The notes: generated by a model from the sequence alone, not told the origin. 64,000 nt of DNA from Halothiobacillus sp. (GCA_023255735.1 JAGDVP010000022.1:1-64000); one strand, 5' to 3'; shown: positions 19,134 to 28,108, numbered from the stretch's first letter. Numbers and translations are program-made.

Positions 19134-19970
19134 TTAGGGCGCTGGGTGGGCGGCTGGATTAAGCCCAGTGTTGGTGCTCGGTTGCTCTGATTTTTCTGCC
19201 TGCTTAGAGGGCGTTGTGGCATCGGGTGCCGGCTTTAGGGTTTGAGTGGAATCGGCAGCCTGCGGGACGGGCGCTTCGGGCATGGCCGCCGCCGGCTCGG
19301 TAACCGGCTCTGTCACGGGCTCGGGCGTGCGCGTTAAAACCGGCACGGGCGGTTCTGCAGGAACGGATTGGGGTGTTGAAGCGGGCGGCACAGGGGATAC
19401 CGCTGTGGGTATTTTTGGCGCAGCGGGCAGCACATCTTGATTTGCATCACCCAAAACACCTTCTACCGAGGCAAAAAACCGCTTGTAAAATACTCGATCG
19501 GTAATGGTTTCATCCGAAACTTTAACCATAGAATCAACACTTTGTCCGATCGGCAGCGAAATTGAGCCAATCACAGAGAGCCCGACGCTCGCGGCATTGG
19601 CTGATTTTTTTAAATCATAAGTCGAGATTAAACCATTCGCATAAATGGTGCTCCCCAAGGTGTCTTGCAAGCACACCACGCTCATTTCAAGAAAGCTACT
19701 GCGCCCTCCATCCATGCGGTACGCCTTGCGCCCTTTAATCGTGCCCATTTTAGCGCTGGCACTATCGAGCGTGTAGCCATCGCCCAGTAACGTGCGCTCT
19801 GCCGCAGAACAGGCAATTTTTGCACTGGCTGAAACATGCTTTTGATAGGGGCTATCGTTAGAAAAACTATCTTTAGCAAATGAGCCCGGTGTGCTGCACG
19901 CCGCAAGCATAAAGGCACCGGGCACCAATACCAAGGCGCACAAAATAAGGGGGATGGGCAATTTTTTCAT
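19134..19970 (-). CDS. DUF2242-family lipoprotein with Pro/Ala-rich tail
   Basis: Predicted lipoprotein of about 278 aa. The signal peptide 'MKKLPIPLILCALVLVPGAFMLAAC' ends in a lipobox (LAAC). A globular domain of about 150 residues ('CSAAERTLLGDGYTLDSASAKMGTIKGRKAY', 'VGLSVIGSISLPIGQSVDSMVKV') follows and matches my memory of DUF2242. The last 90 residues are Pro/Ala/Glu-rich with 'EPVTEPVTEPAA' repeats, probably a disordered periplasmic spacer. ATG 19970 is preferred over the TTG at 20015 because the signal peptide then begins correctly. The function of this family is unknown. Confidence 0.75.
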   Translation of the reverse strand: MKKLPIPLILCALVLVPGAFMLAACSTPGSFAKDSFSNDSPYQKHVSASAKIACSAAERTLLGDGYTLDSASAKMGTIKGRKAYRMDGGRSSFLEMSVVCLQDTLGSTIYANGLISTYDLKKSANAASVGLSVIGSISLPIGQSVDSMVKVSDETITDRVFYKRFFASVEGVLGDANQDVLPAAPKIPTAVSPVPPASTPQSVPAEPPVPVLTRTPEPVTEPVTEPAAAMPEAPVPQAADSTQTLKPAPDATTPSKQAEKSEQPSTNTGLNPAAHPAP

Positions 19971-20151
19971 GAGGGTAATTACAACGGGGTTTTGGGGTAT
20001 AAATATCAGTTTCAAATACTATCACGGCACAGTGCGGGCATCTGCCGTGGAATGTAACAAAGATAATTACACGCGCTTTATGCGCAAAAGGCCATCGTGG
20101 CGGCATCGCCTTTTTGCGTGGAAGGCGTCTGCATCAAAGCCATGCAAAATC

Positions 20152-20322
20152 TTAACAGGATGCTGAAAGACCCATCCATGGGATTTTTCAGCGGCGCCCA
20201 GCCCAGTACATACCCGGACTGGACTACGACAAATCAAATCGTTGTGTATTTGATTTGCGTGCGGGCCATCCATGTCCCGCCTTTAGCAGGCTGCTGAAAT
20301 AAGTATTTCAGCAGCCTGTTAA
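20152..20322. repeat. TTAA-flanked, hairpin-rich MITE-like element
   Basis: A 163-bp segment (20156-20318) begins CAGGATGCTGAAA and ends TTTCAGCAGCCTG, terminal inverted repeats matching at 12 of 13 positions. It is bounded on both sides by TTAA, which looks like a target duplication. It contains four hairpins: 20162-20192 (GCTGAAA/TTTCAGC with inner CCCAT/ATGGG), 20231-20256 (AAATCAAAT/ATTTGATTT), 20261-20280 (GCGGG/CCCGC) and 20287-20318 (14-bp stem CAGGCTGCTGAAAT). No ORF of note lies inside. The right-hand TTAA supplies the TAA stop of alr. A non-autonomous transposable element is the best reading; a structured RNA or compound terminator is the alternative. Confidence 0.6.
20285..20320 (-). 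terminator. Strong stem-loop at the alr stop codon
   Basis: CAGGCTGCTGAAAT and ATTTCAGCAGCCTG form a perfect 14-bp stem around AAGT, extending nearly to 16 bp, directly abutting the alr stop. There is no T-run after it on the minus strand, so it may protect the 3' end of the message or be part of the mobile element rather than a classic terminator. Confidence 0.45.
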
Positions 20323-21479
20323 GGCTCAATTATGTGGCGGGCCACCCGGCCACTTAACTGGCACATCAACTCGTAGCTGATGGTGAATGCGGCGCTGGCG
20401 ACTTCATCTATCGGCAGCTGCGCGCCCCAGCATTCAACCGAATCGCCCACGGCGGCTTTAATGCCCCGCAAATCAATCGTTATAAGATCCATCGATACCC
20501 GACCAATCAGCCGGGCGCGCTGGCCGTTCACCACAATCGGCGTACCATCGGGGGCGTGGCGCGGGTAGCCATCACCATACCCGATGGCGGCCACCCCGAC
20601 GGGCATGGTCTCAGGCGCGGTAAAACGGCCACCGTAGCCGACCGATTCGCCTGCCTGCACGGTACGCGTGGCAATCAGGCTCGTCGTTAAGGTCATCACG
20701 GGGCGCAAATCATGCTTGCTCGCCGTATCGCTGATAAACGGATTACCGCCATAGAGCATAATGCCGGGGCGAACCCAATCGCCGCCCGCCTCGGGGAAGG
20801 CAAGCAAACCGGCGGAATTACACAAACTCAATTCACCAGCGCAGTGGGCAGTTGTTTGCTGAAACAAGGCAATTTGCGCTTGGGTGGGCGCAGCATCGGG
20901 TTCATCGGCGCGGGCGAAATGGGTGAGCACACCAGGATTGGGGCGCACACCGCGCAGCGCGCTTAAGCGGGCATAGGCATCGGGAAACTCGTTTGGTGTG
21001 AAGCCAACCCGGTGCATGCCGGTATCTACTTTAAGCCACACGGTAAGCGGCAGGCCAAACCCCACCGTGCCTACGGTATCGATTTGGCTTGTGTGATGAA
21101 ACACCGGTTCTAAAAAACGCTGAGCAGCACGGCGCGCCTCGGTTTGATTCATGACACCCTGCAACACCACGATGCGCTGAGTAAATCCGGCTTGGCGCAA
21201 GGCCTCGCCCTCGCCAAGGGTTGCCACCATAAACCCATCTACCCTATCACGCAGCGCGTGCGCCACGGTGACCGCGCCGTGGCCATAGCCATCAGCTTTA
21301 ACTGCAGCCAAGATTTTTCGCCCACCGGCTGCCCGCTTGGCAATCATCGCGTTATGCCGCAAGGCTGATAAATCAAGAGTAACTTGCGGGCGGCGCAAGC
21401 GTGTGGCCGACTCTTTGGGGATGGGGTTAAATTCCGCCAGTAATTTGGGGGTCAGGCGGGTGGGGGTTGGCTCTACCAT
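20319..21479 (-). CDS. alr: Alanine racemase
   Basis: PLP enzyme of 386 aa interconverting L- and D-alanine for peptidoglycan. The PLP lysine is K61 in 'AVKADGYGHG'. The catalytic tyrosine is in 'SVGYGGRF', and 'AIGYGDGYPRH' and 'GRVSMDLITID' are further family signatures. About 28 extra residues precede the usual start of homology ('PQVTLDLSALRHN'). Its ATG overlaps the dnaB stop (TAATG), so the two are co-translated, the common dnaB-alr order in gammaproteobacteria. The stop codon lies in the TTAA border of the hairpin element. Confidence 0.95.
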   Translation of the reverse strand: MVEPTPTRLTPKLLAEFNPIPKESATRLRRPQVTLDLSALRHNAMIAKRAAGGRKILAAVKADGYGHGAVTVAHALRDRVDGFMVATLGEGEALRQAGFTQRIVVLQGVMNQTEARRAAQRFLEPVFHHTSQIDTVGTVGFGLPLTVWLKVDTGMHRVGFTPNEFPDAYARLSALRGVRPNPGVLTHFARADEPDAAPTQAQIALFQQTTAHCAGELSLCNSAGLLAFPEAGGDWVRPGIMLYGGNPFISDTASKHDLRPVMTLTTSLIATRTVQAGESVGYGGRFTAPETMPVGVAAIGYGDGYPRHAPDGTPIVVNGQRARLIGRVSMDLITIDLRGIKAAVGDSVECWGAQLPIDEVASAAFTISYELMCQLSGRVARHIIEP

Positions 21480-22927
21480 TAGTTATAACCCTCGGGGATG
21501 ACATCATTGGGTATGTAATCTTCAAAGCGGGTGTTTTGCCCCCGAAAGGTAAGAAATAAATTCCCAATCGGGCCATTACGTTGTTTGCCGATAATAATTT
21601 CGGCCATGCCTTTTTGCGGCGATTCTTTGTCGTAGACCTCGTCGCGATAAATAAACACGATCAAATCGGCATCTTGTTCAATCGCGCCCGATTCGCGCAA
21701 ATCCGACATCACGGGGCGCTTATTGGGTCGCTGCTCCAGCGAGCGATTTAATTGCGAGAGTGCGACCACGGGGACTTTAAGCTCTTTGGCAATGGCCTTA
21801 AGCGAGCGGGAAATCTCAGAGATTTCATTGGTACGATTTTCTTTGGTGCCGGGCACCTGCATCAATTGCAGGTAATCGACCACAATCACCCCAAGCTCGC
21901 AGGTGCGCGCTAATCGTCGCGCCCGCGAACGTAAATCACTCGGCGAGAGCGCGGGGGTATCATCAATGTGAATTTCGGTTTGGCTTAAAATGCCGACGGC
22001 AGAGGTCAGGCGGTGCCAATCCTGATCGTCCAGCCGCCCGGTACGCACGCGGGTTTGATCGACGCGGCCAATGGATGAAAGCATCCGCAGCGCCAGTTGC
22101 TCGCCCGGCATTTCCATCGAAAACACTGCCACCGCTTTTTTGCCAGAAATGGCAATGTGTTCGGCAATATTCATCGCAAAGGTGGTTTTCCCCATCGAAG
22201 GCCGCCCTGCCACAATCACCAAATCGCCAGCTTGCAGGCCTGAGGTCATCTCATCAAAATCTTTAAACCCCGTGGCATTGCCGGTGATGGCCTCTTCCCG
22301 CTCAAACAATTCGGCCACACGATCCATCGCACCCGTCATTAGCTCTTTAATGGGGCGAAAACCTCGGCTTAAACGCTCGCCTTCATCGGCAATCGAGAAA
22401 ATCTCCCGCTCGGCAAACTCCATCACCTCGGCCGCCGCCCGGCCTTCGGGGCGATAACCCATCGTGACAATTTGGGTGCCCACATCAATTAATTGGCGCA
22501 GCACGGCACTTTCTCGAATCATTTGCGCGTAGGCCAAAATATTCGCAGCGGTGGGCACCGCCTCCACCAATTCCACCAAATAACCCACCCCACCCACCTC
22601 GGCCAACTGATCGCGCTTCGTTAACCACTCCGCCACCATGACCGCATCGAATGGTTTATTGCCTTCCGACAATCCAAGAATGGCGGCATAAACCAGCCGG
22701 TGATCTGCGCGATAAAAATCATCCACCCGCAACACATCACTGATTTTCTCCAGCGCCAAATGATCGAGCATCAGGCCACCCAGAACAGCTTGCTCCGCCT
22801 CTTGCGCATGAGGCGGCATACGCACGCCGGCAAGCGCATCGGCCGGGGGGAGCGATACAAAATTAGGCGAAAAATTAGGCGAAAAATCAGACGACATAAA
22901 GACACGCAAAGCATAAAAAACGGGCAT
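21479..22927 (-). CDS. dnaB: Replicative DNA helicase
   Basis: Hexameric helicase of 482 aa that unwinds DNA ahead of the replication fork. The N-terminal primase-interaction domain ('PPHAQEAEQAVLGGLMLD') occupies about residues 38-140. The RecA-like domain has Walker A 'GRPSMGKTTFAMN', Walker B 'VIVVDYLQLM' and 'VPVVALSQLNRSLEQR'. Two starts are possible, ATG 22927 and ATG 22897; neither has a good ribosome site. The extra N-terminal residues include a small 'NFSPNF' duplication. No intein is present. Confidence 0.95.
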   Translation of the reverse strand: MPVFYALRVFMSSDFSPNFSPNFVSLPPADALAGVRMPPHAQEAEQAVLGGLMLDHLALEKISDVLRVDDFYRADHRLVYAAILGLSEGNKPFDAVMVAEWLTKRDQLAEVGGVGYLVELVEAVPTAANILAYAQMIRESAVLRQLIDVGTQIVTMGYRPEGRAAAEVMEFAEREIFSIADEGERLSRGFRPIKELMTGAMDRVAELFEREEAITGNATGFKDFDEMTSGLQAGDLVIVAGRPSMGKTTFAMNIAEHIAISGKKAVAVFSMEMPGEQLALRMLSSIGRVDQTRVRTGRLDDQDWHRLTSAVGILSQTEIHIDDTPALSPSDLRSRARRLARTCELGVIVVDYLQLMQVPGTKENRTNEISEISRSLKAIAKELKVPVVALSQLNRSLEQRPNKRPVMSDLRESGAIEQDADLIVFIYRDEVYDKESPQKGMAEIIIGKQRNGPIGNLFLTFRGQNTRFEDYIPNDVIPEGYN

Positions 22928-22972
22928 TCATCATACACCGCCCGCCCTGTTGCGCGGACGGCGCCCACAAGA

Positions 22973-23017
22973 AAAGCCACCTGCCCCTTAAAAATTAAAG
23001 GGGACTCAAGTGGCTTT
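22973..23017 (-). terminator. Nested stem-loop between phoD-like gene and dnaB
   Basis: AAAGCCAC pairs with GTGGCTTT at the outside, and CCCCTTTAA-type arms pair inside. It falls 30 bp after the PhoD stop on the minus strand and is followed there by TTCTTG, so termination before dnaB is likely. Confidence 0.6.
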
Positions 23018-23048
23018 ATACGCGCGCAGTTGGCGCAATTTTTTAAGG

Positions 23049-25286
23049 CTAAAGCGGCGTTACAATGCCGGTTTGCGGATTCAAACTAAAGCTTTTTTTA
23101 CTAAATTGCGCCGCCAGCGCCGCCGGGTTTTGGGTTAAATCGGTAGCAACCATCGCTTGATTAATCAGTAAATAATCAACGGTGGTTTGCGCCTTCGTCA
23201 CAGCAAAAATCATGATGCCATGCTGACGCGTATCGGCAAATATAATGGGCGCGTCTGTGGGAGCGGAATACTGCAAGGTTTGCTCTAAGCCCTGCACCAA
23301 GGCCTGATTTGCCGCTGCTTTTTGCGTGGCATCCAGCCCCGGCAAGCCTGCAATGGCACTTTCAACAAAATTATTAAAAGTGCCAGAGCTAATGGCAGGC
23401 CCGGTAAAATCGGCCACCGGCATTGCCATTTTGGCCGTTTTGTGGACGGTCACAAAACTGGCGTGAATATCGCCCGAGGCCAAAAACACCCCTGGCCTTG
23501 TGGCCAGTGTCTCGAGCAAGGCTTGTTTACCTTGCGGAAAGCCATCCCAATGATCGACATTGGGCTTAAAGATGGTTTGGTAATCTGCCGGCAAATTGGT
23601 TGCCGTGGAGAGGTTCCAAAGCAAGGGCGCGGTAGAAACCGTGCTAATCACGTTAATAAAGGTGGCATCCGAGGCCAAGGCATTACCCAAAAATTGGCGC
23701 TGAATTTCACCCAATGGGTCCTGGTTGTATTGCCCGGTGGCCTGCATATATTGCGCGTATAAATCAAATGTGGGTTGCACCACGGCATAGCGCGCACCCA
23801 GTTCGCTGAAAAACGCTTGTTTGCCCATATGCAAATAAGCAATACCACGCGGCAGCGCATCGTAAGTTGCCTGGCTGATTAATGGCAATGCGCTGGCACC
23901 CGCTATTAACCCCGCGCTCACCGCTGCATTAAATTGCGTAATCAACTGGTTAAATACAAACGCAGAAACCAGACCCGTTAAATCGCGGGTTGCCTTTGCA
24001 GGGGCAAGGCTGGCGGCATAGCCCGCTTGAATGTAGCCCTGCGCCAATGCAGGGATAAGCGCTGGCAAGTACGCATTCCACGGGGCGGTAGTGGTATCGA
24101 CATATGGCCCAAAATTGGGCTTTACCACATCGAAAGTGGCCTGCCCCAACACGCCGATTAACACCGGCGCGCTCATCACAACTTTACCGGGAAACGCATC
24201 TTCAGGGATTAAGTGATCGGGGCGATAACTGCGGTAATCGAGCAGCACCGCCTCTAAATTTTGGCCAAAACGCAACCGGCGATACAGCACGTTGTTCGGC
24301 CATAGCGTTGATGGGTCTTTATTTAACGCGGCGGTGGCTGTAATTGCCGGATCATCAATCGGCATAAACTCGTAATACACCTGCTCGGCACGATCACGGC
24401 GCGGGGGATTGTATTCATCTTTCAAGCCATTGAAATAAGTCGCCGTGGCGCCCCAGCAATCATCTGAATACTCGTGATCGTCCCAAATGCCGATCATGGG
24501 ATATTGCTCATGCACGCGCTGCAAAACCGGATCGCTGCGATAGGTTTTATACAAATCGCGGTAGTTCGAAACACTTGAGGCGGCATAAAACGCCCGAGTA
24601 CCGCTACCAAGCGCAATGGCACCCGCCGTATCGGCAAAGCTGACCGTGCGGGTGCTGCCCACGGTTTGAAATGAGGGGTCACCCGTAGTCTCGTAAATGT
24701 AATCGCCAATTTGCAAAATAAAATCGAGGTCTGGCTCAGCCTGCAATACCTGCGCCCACACGTTGTAATAACGGCCAATAAAATCTTGGCAGGATGTAAC
24801 CGCATATTTAACCGGCACATTGGCCTTGGCATCGGGCGCCGTTTTGGTGCGCCCCGTGCGAGAGCTGGCTTGCGTGTTGGTACCGGTTTTAACTAAAAAG
24901 CGGTAGTAATAGTGCGTGCCCGGCTGCAACCCGGCCACTTTCACCCGCAAGCAATGATCGTGCTTGGCGGCGGCCATCAAACCATCCACATCTACCAGCA
25001 CGCTGGCAAAATCAGCCGTAGGGCTTACCTGAAGCCGCAGCGTGCCATCGGTGTTGGCATCCAAACCGCCCAATCGCGTCCAGAGAATCATCGAATTCGG
25101 TTTGGGATCACCCGAGGCAACCGATTGCGGAAAACGGGTTGCATCTATGGTGATGGAGGTGGTTGGTGCATCGTTCGAACCGCCACAGGCCTGCAAAGCC
25201 ACGGCTGCCGCCGTCACGGTGACTAATTTAAGAAACTGCCGCCGACCGGCCACTAAAATGTCTTCGGAACCATTGCGCGCGCTCAT
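23049..25286 (-). CDS. Tat-exported PhoD-like alkaline phosphatase
   Basis: Metallophosphoesterase of 745 aa that would release phosphate from phosphodiesters or monoesters outside the cytoplasm. The N-terminus has a twin-arginine motif 'GRRQFLKL' (R15-R16), then a hydrophobic stretch ending 'LQACGG', so it may be a Tat-dependent lipoprotein anchored at C34. A PhoD N-terminal domain (about 46-155) precedes the catalytic domain with 'TSCQDF', 'FILQIGDYIYE', 'IWDDHEYSDD' and 'ASGDIHASF'. It is longer than B. subtilis PhoD, mainly by an alanine-rich insertion around residues 385-520. It is monocistronic, bounded by a stem-loop before dnaB. Confidence 0.88.
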   Translation of the reverse strand: MSARNGSEDILVAGRRQFLKLVTVTAAAVALQACGGSNDAPTTSITIDATRFPQSVASGDPKPNSMILWTRLGGLDANTDGTLRLQVSPTADFASVLVDVDGLMAAAKHDHCLRVKVAGLQPGTHYYYRFLVKTGTNTQASSRTGRTKTAPDAKANVPVKYAVTSCQDFIGRYYNVWAQVLQAEPDLDFILQIGDYIYETTGDPSFQTVGSTRTVSFADTAGAIALGSGTRAFYAASSVSNYRDLYKTYRSDPVLQRVHEQYPMIGIWDDHEYSDDCWGATATYFNGLKDEYNPPRRDRAEQVYYEFMPIDDPAITATAALNKDPSTLWPNNVLYRRLRFGQNLEAVLLDYRSYRPDHLIPEDAFPGKVVMSAPVLIGVLGQATFDVVKPNFGPYVDTTTAPWNAYLPALIPALAQGYIQAGYAASLAPAKATRDLTGLVSAFVFNQLITQFNAAVSAGLIAGASALPLISQATYDALPRGIAYLHMGKQAFFSELGARYAVVQPTFDLYAQYMQATGQYNQDPLGEIQRQFLGNALASDATFINVISTVSTAPLLWNLSTATNLPADYQTIFKPNVDHWDGFPQGKQALLETLATRPGVFLASGDIHASFVTVHKTAKMAMPVADFTGPAISSGTFNNFVESAIAGLPGLDATQKAAANQALVQGLEQTLQYSAPTDAPIIFADTRQHGIMIFAVTKAQTTVDYLLINQAMVATDLTQNPAALAAQFSKKSFSLNPQTGIVTPL

Positions 25287-25430
25287 AAAATCCTGCCTTT
25301 TAATATGCTTTTAAAACGCATTCAGACTAAAGCGGCTTTATGACTCTTTCATGGCGCAGGGGAACTTGCCGCCGACAATCTTTCTCTACCCACTGTGTGT
25401 TTATGGGTGTTTTTTATGCGTGTTTTCCGG

Positions 25431-25467
25431 GTGCTTTTTTCAAGCACTTTTTTCAAGCACTTTTTTC
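25431..25467 (+). repeat. 13-bp tandem repeat forming a terminator-like hairpin
   Basis: GTGCTTTTTTCAA, GCACTTTTTTCAA and GCACTTTTTTC follow one another. GTGCTT at 25431 pairs with AAGCAC at 25442-25447 and is followed by six T, the form of a small intrinsic terminator. It lies 30 bp before the monooxygenase start and could attenuate it. Confidence 0.5.
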
Positions 25468-25496
25468 CTGCCGTGATTATTTAAGGATGTGAAATT

Positions 25497-25823
25497 ATGT
25501 ATGTTGTAGCAAACCGCGTGCCCGTCGCTGCCGAATGGCGTGAACAATTTGAGATGCGTTTTCGCGCCCGGGCAGGCCAAGTTGATCGGCAGCCAGGGTT
25601 CGTGCGCATGGAAATTTTGCGCCCAGAGGCCGACGATGGGGTTTATGTGGTGCTCACCCATTGGCAAGATAAAGCCGCCTTTGAAGGCTGGATTGGTAGC
25701 CCCGATTTCCGCGCGGCACACAGCAACCCCCTACCCAAAGAGGCCTTTACGGGGCCTGGGCAAATCGAACGCCATGAGGTGGTGATTTCAAGCGAAACCG
25801 AAACCGGCACCGGCGCAAACTAA
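25497..25823 (+). CDS. IsdG/HmoA-like heme-degrading monooxygenase (ABM fold)
   Basis: Small dimeric ferredoxin-like-fold oxygenase of 108 aa. The three residues used by IsdG-type enzymes align: N6 in 'VVANRV', W65 in 'FEGWIGSPDF' and H75 in 'FRAAHSN', the heme ligand. The pattern 'AAFEGWIGSPDFRAAH' is nearly diagnostic. The likely reaction is oxidative opening of heme with iron release in the cytoplasm. The gene converges on the TonB receptor gene with a 4-bp tail overlap. No Fur box was recognised upstream. Other ABM-domain quinol oxygenases share the fold, so heme as substrate is probable, not proven. Confidence 0.75.
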   Translation: MYVVANRVPVAAEWREQFEMRFRARAGQVDRQPGFVRMEILRPEADDGVYVVLTHWQDKAAFEGWIGSPDFRAAHSNPLPKEAFTGPGQIERHEVVISSETETGTGAN

Positions 25824-27895
25824 AACAGCAATTGCACGCCCGCTGCCAGTGAACGGCCCGGTTTAGGTGCCAGCAAGCGCATGGAATCGATACTGCTCGC
25901 CACATAGGCCGTGCGGTCGGTTAGGTTATTGAGCGATACATACCATTGCCCCGCCACAGCGCCGCCGCCAAAGGGCGGGGTGAATTGGCGGGTGAGCTTC
26001 ACATTCACCAGCACATAACCCGGGGTTGCGCCGGCGGCATCATTGGCAGGCACACGGGTTTGGCGAGCAGCCATTGGGGCATCGAGTTGTGCTGTCCACA
26101 AATCATGCCGCCAAATCAAGGCAGGCGTCACGGTGAGTGGCGCTATGCGCGGTAAGGGCTCGCCTTGAGTTAAGTTTTCTGCACGCACCGCATTGGCGAC
26201 CAGCCGAAAATCTACCGAGTGCGCACTTTGCGCCAATACCGGCCACAAGCCGCTGAATTCAAGCCCGGTTAGCCGCGCGCGCACGCCGGTGTAATTGTAT
26301 TGCGGCAAGGCATCTGGGGTTGAACACGATTGGATATTGCCCACACCATCACGGCATAAGCTTGTGCCGAGCAAACCAATATAGTTTTGATAATCACTTA
26401 AATAGGCCGTGGCGGAAAATTTTGCGGCTGCCCGCTGCCATTTAAGCCCGGCTTCCACGGTATTACTGCGCTCGGTTTTAAGATTCGGATCGCCCAATTC
26501 ATAAGCGCCTGTGGCATCGTGCGGGCCGTTAGCATAGAGCTCATCAAATGCGGGTGCCCGTTCATTATGCGAAAGTTGGGCAATCACCGACCATTCGGGA
26601 TGAAACTGGTAGGCCGCACTCAGTGATGCACTCATTGGAGTGGATTGATGCGCGCTGGGGGCACCAAAGCGCGCCACACCTAAATTGCCCGCGCCATCGG
26701 AGGCCACGCGCACCCGCTCAACCCGCCCACCCACACTATAAGACCAAGCGCCGCTGGCACCCTTGCCCACCGCAAACCCACCCAAATTGCGGGTGTGGGT
26801 TTGCGGCAAGAACGATTCATCGCCTAGGGCTGAAAAATCAAACTGCTTATATTGCAAACCATACGTCCAATCGAGCCCCAACGCGGTGCTATCTAGCGCC
26901 AAGCGGAAGCTATTACCTTTGTTTAAAAATGTGGTTGCTGGCGTGCCGTTATTAAGTTCCTGATGTTCGTAATTGGTGTGATTTGCCTCAAGCGTGATCT
27001 GGCGCACAAAACCCGGCATATTGCGTTGCTGCGCTTTAAGATTGATTGTGGTGGAACGCATATCAATTGTGGTCACAGGATCAATCACCACGCCATAAAT
27101 ATCTCGGCTCTGGCCAATCGACACACCCACGCTCGTATCTGCGCCGGTGTAACTCAAACCCAACGTGCCGCCGCGCTGGCGGCTGGCCGAGTTTCGAATT
27201 GTTCCATCCGCCAGCGATTGCCCAGAAAACCCACCCGGCGCACGATAATTGCCCGCATTTTGCAAGAAGCCATCAAAATGCAGCGCATACAAGCCATTAC
27301 CCGCATCGACCGATGCCGCGCCCGAGGTTTCTTTAGCCCCCGTGTTGCCTTGCGTTTGCACCCGCCCGGTCACACCATTTACCGGCTGCATCGCAATCGC
27401 ATCATTCTCGGTTCTGATAATGCCGCCCGCCGCGCCGCCGCTATACAGCAAGGCTTGCGGTCCGCGCAAAATTTCCACCTTATTTAACGAGAGGGGATTA
27501 ATCGGCGCATTGTGATCGTAGCTTACCGCCGAGGCATCCAGCGCGGGCAAGCCGTTGGTAAAAATCCCGACCCGATGCGCATCCAGCCCCCGAATCACGG
27601 GACGGTTGCTGTTTGGACCATACCAAGTGGAACTGACCCCCGGCAAGCCATCGAGCAAGGCGCCCAAAGTGCCGGCATCTTGCTTCTCAAATAATGCAGG
27701 CCCTTCAAGCACTTGGGTCGGCGCACCCGGCAAGCCGATCACCTCTGGCGGGGCGGTAATTGCAACCGAGCCTAAATTATTTTCACTCACCGAATCGGCG
27801 TCCGCGTGAGTTGCGGCACCCAACAAAATGAAGGCAATCAGCAAAGTTTTGCGTCGAACGGCCATATCTATAGTTTTAGGGGCTATTTTGCTCAT
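25820..27895 (-). CDS. TonB-dependent outer-membrane receptor, ZnuD-like
   Basis: Outer-membrane gated channel, about 691 aa. A signal peptide ('LLIAFILLGAATHADA') is followed by the plug domain, then a 22-strand barrel ending in 'GVQLLF' with a terminal phenylalanine. The plug carries 'NRPVIRGLDAHRVGIFTNGLPALDASAVSYDHNAPINPL', which closely follows the ZnuD zinc-receptor pattern, and 'EILRGPQALLYSGGAAGGII'. A Zur-like operator (27946-27958) lies just upstream, supporting zinc uptake under zinc starvation. ATG 27895 is chosen over a TTG at 27907; ATG 27865 also fits the signal peptide. Heme uptake is an alternative because of the IsdG-like neighbour. Confidence 0.8.
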   Translation of the reverse strand: MSKIAPKTIDMAVRRKTLLIAFILLGAATHADADSVSENNLGSVAITAPPEVIGLPGAPTQVLEGPALFEKQDAGTLGALLDGLPGVSSTWYGPNSNRPVIRGLDAHRVGIFTNGLPALDASAVSYDHNAPINPLSLNKVEILRGPQALLYSGGAAGGIIRTENDAIAMQPVNGVTGRVQTQGNTGAKETSGAASVDAGNGLYALHFDGFLQNAGNYRAPGGFSGQSLADGTIRNSASRQRGGTLGLSYTGADTSVGVSIGQSRDIYGVVIDPVTTIDMRSTTINLKAQQRNMPGFVRQITLEANHTNYEHQELNNGTPATTFLNKGNSFRLALDSTALGLDWTYGLQYKQFDFSALGDESFLPQTHTRNLGGFAVGKGASGAWSYSVGGRVERVRVASDGAGNLGVARFGAPSAHQSTPMSASLSAAYQFHPEWSVIAQLSHNERAPAFDELYANGPHDATGAYELGDPNLKTERSNTVEAGLKWQRAAAKFSATAYLSDYQNYIGLLGTSLCRDGVGNIQSCSTPDALPQYNYTGVRARLTGLEFSGLWPVLAQSAHSVDFRLVANAVRAENLTQGEPLPRIAPLTVTPALIWRHDLWTAQLDAPMAARQTRVPANDAAGATPGYVLVNVKLTRQFTPPFGGGAVAGQWYVSLNNLTDRTAYVASSIDSMRLLAPKPGRSLAAGVQLLF

Positions 27896-27944
27896 GTGAT
27901 TACTCAAAAAAAGGCAGGAAATCCCCGGAAGGCAGGGTTTTGAC

Positions 27945-27960
27945 TGTTATAACATAACAT
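27945..27960 (-). promoter_or_regulatory. Zur-like operator upstream of the ZnuD-like receptor
   Basis: GTTATAACATAAC at 27946-27958 matches the gammaproteobacterial Zur half-site pattern GTTATA-N-TATAAC at all but one position. It sits about 50 bp before the receptor start, where it could cover the promoter. Zur would repress when zinc is plentiful. The site is also 187 bp from the divergent gene at 28146. Confidence 0.6.
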
Positions 27961-28108
27961 TTATCAGCACCCGCTCTCATTTCATCTATCAATCCTATAT
28001 CGATATATTTAATAGCAACTAAATTTATCGGCTATTAAGTATGCAAACATATATTTTTATCATGAATCATAAAAAATTTGAATAATCACCCAATACCCTA
28101 TAAGTTTA

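Noticed and set aside
20097-20297. Small plus-strand ORFs across the hairpin element
   Set aside because: The region is made of inverted repeats; the frames lack ribosome sites and familiar motifs.
26548-27487. Plus-strand frames of 135 and 174 codons opposite the TonB receptor
   Set aside because: They mirror the receptor's coding sequence and have His/Arg/Thr-rich content typical of antisense frames.
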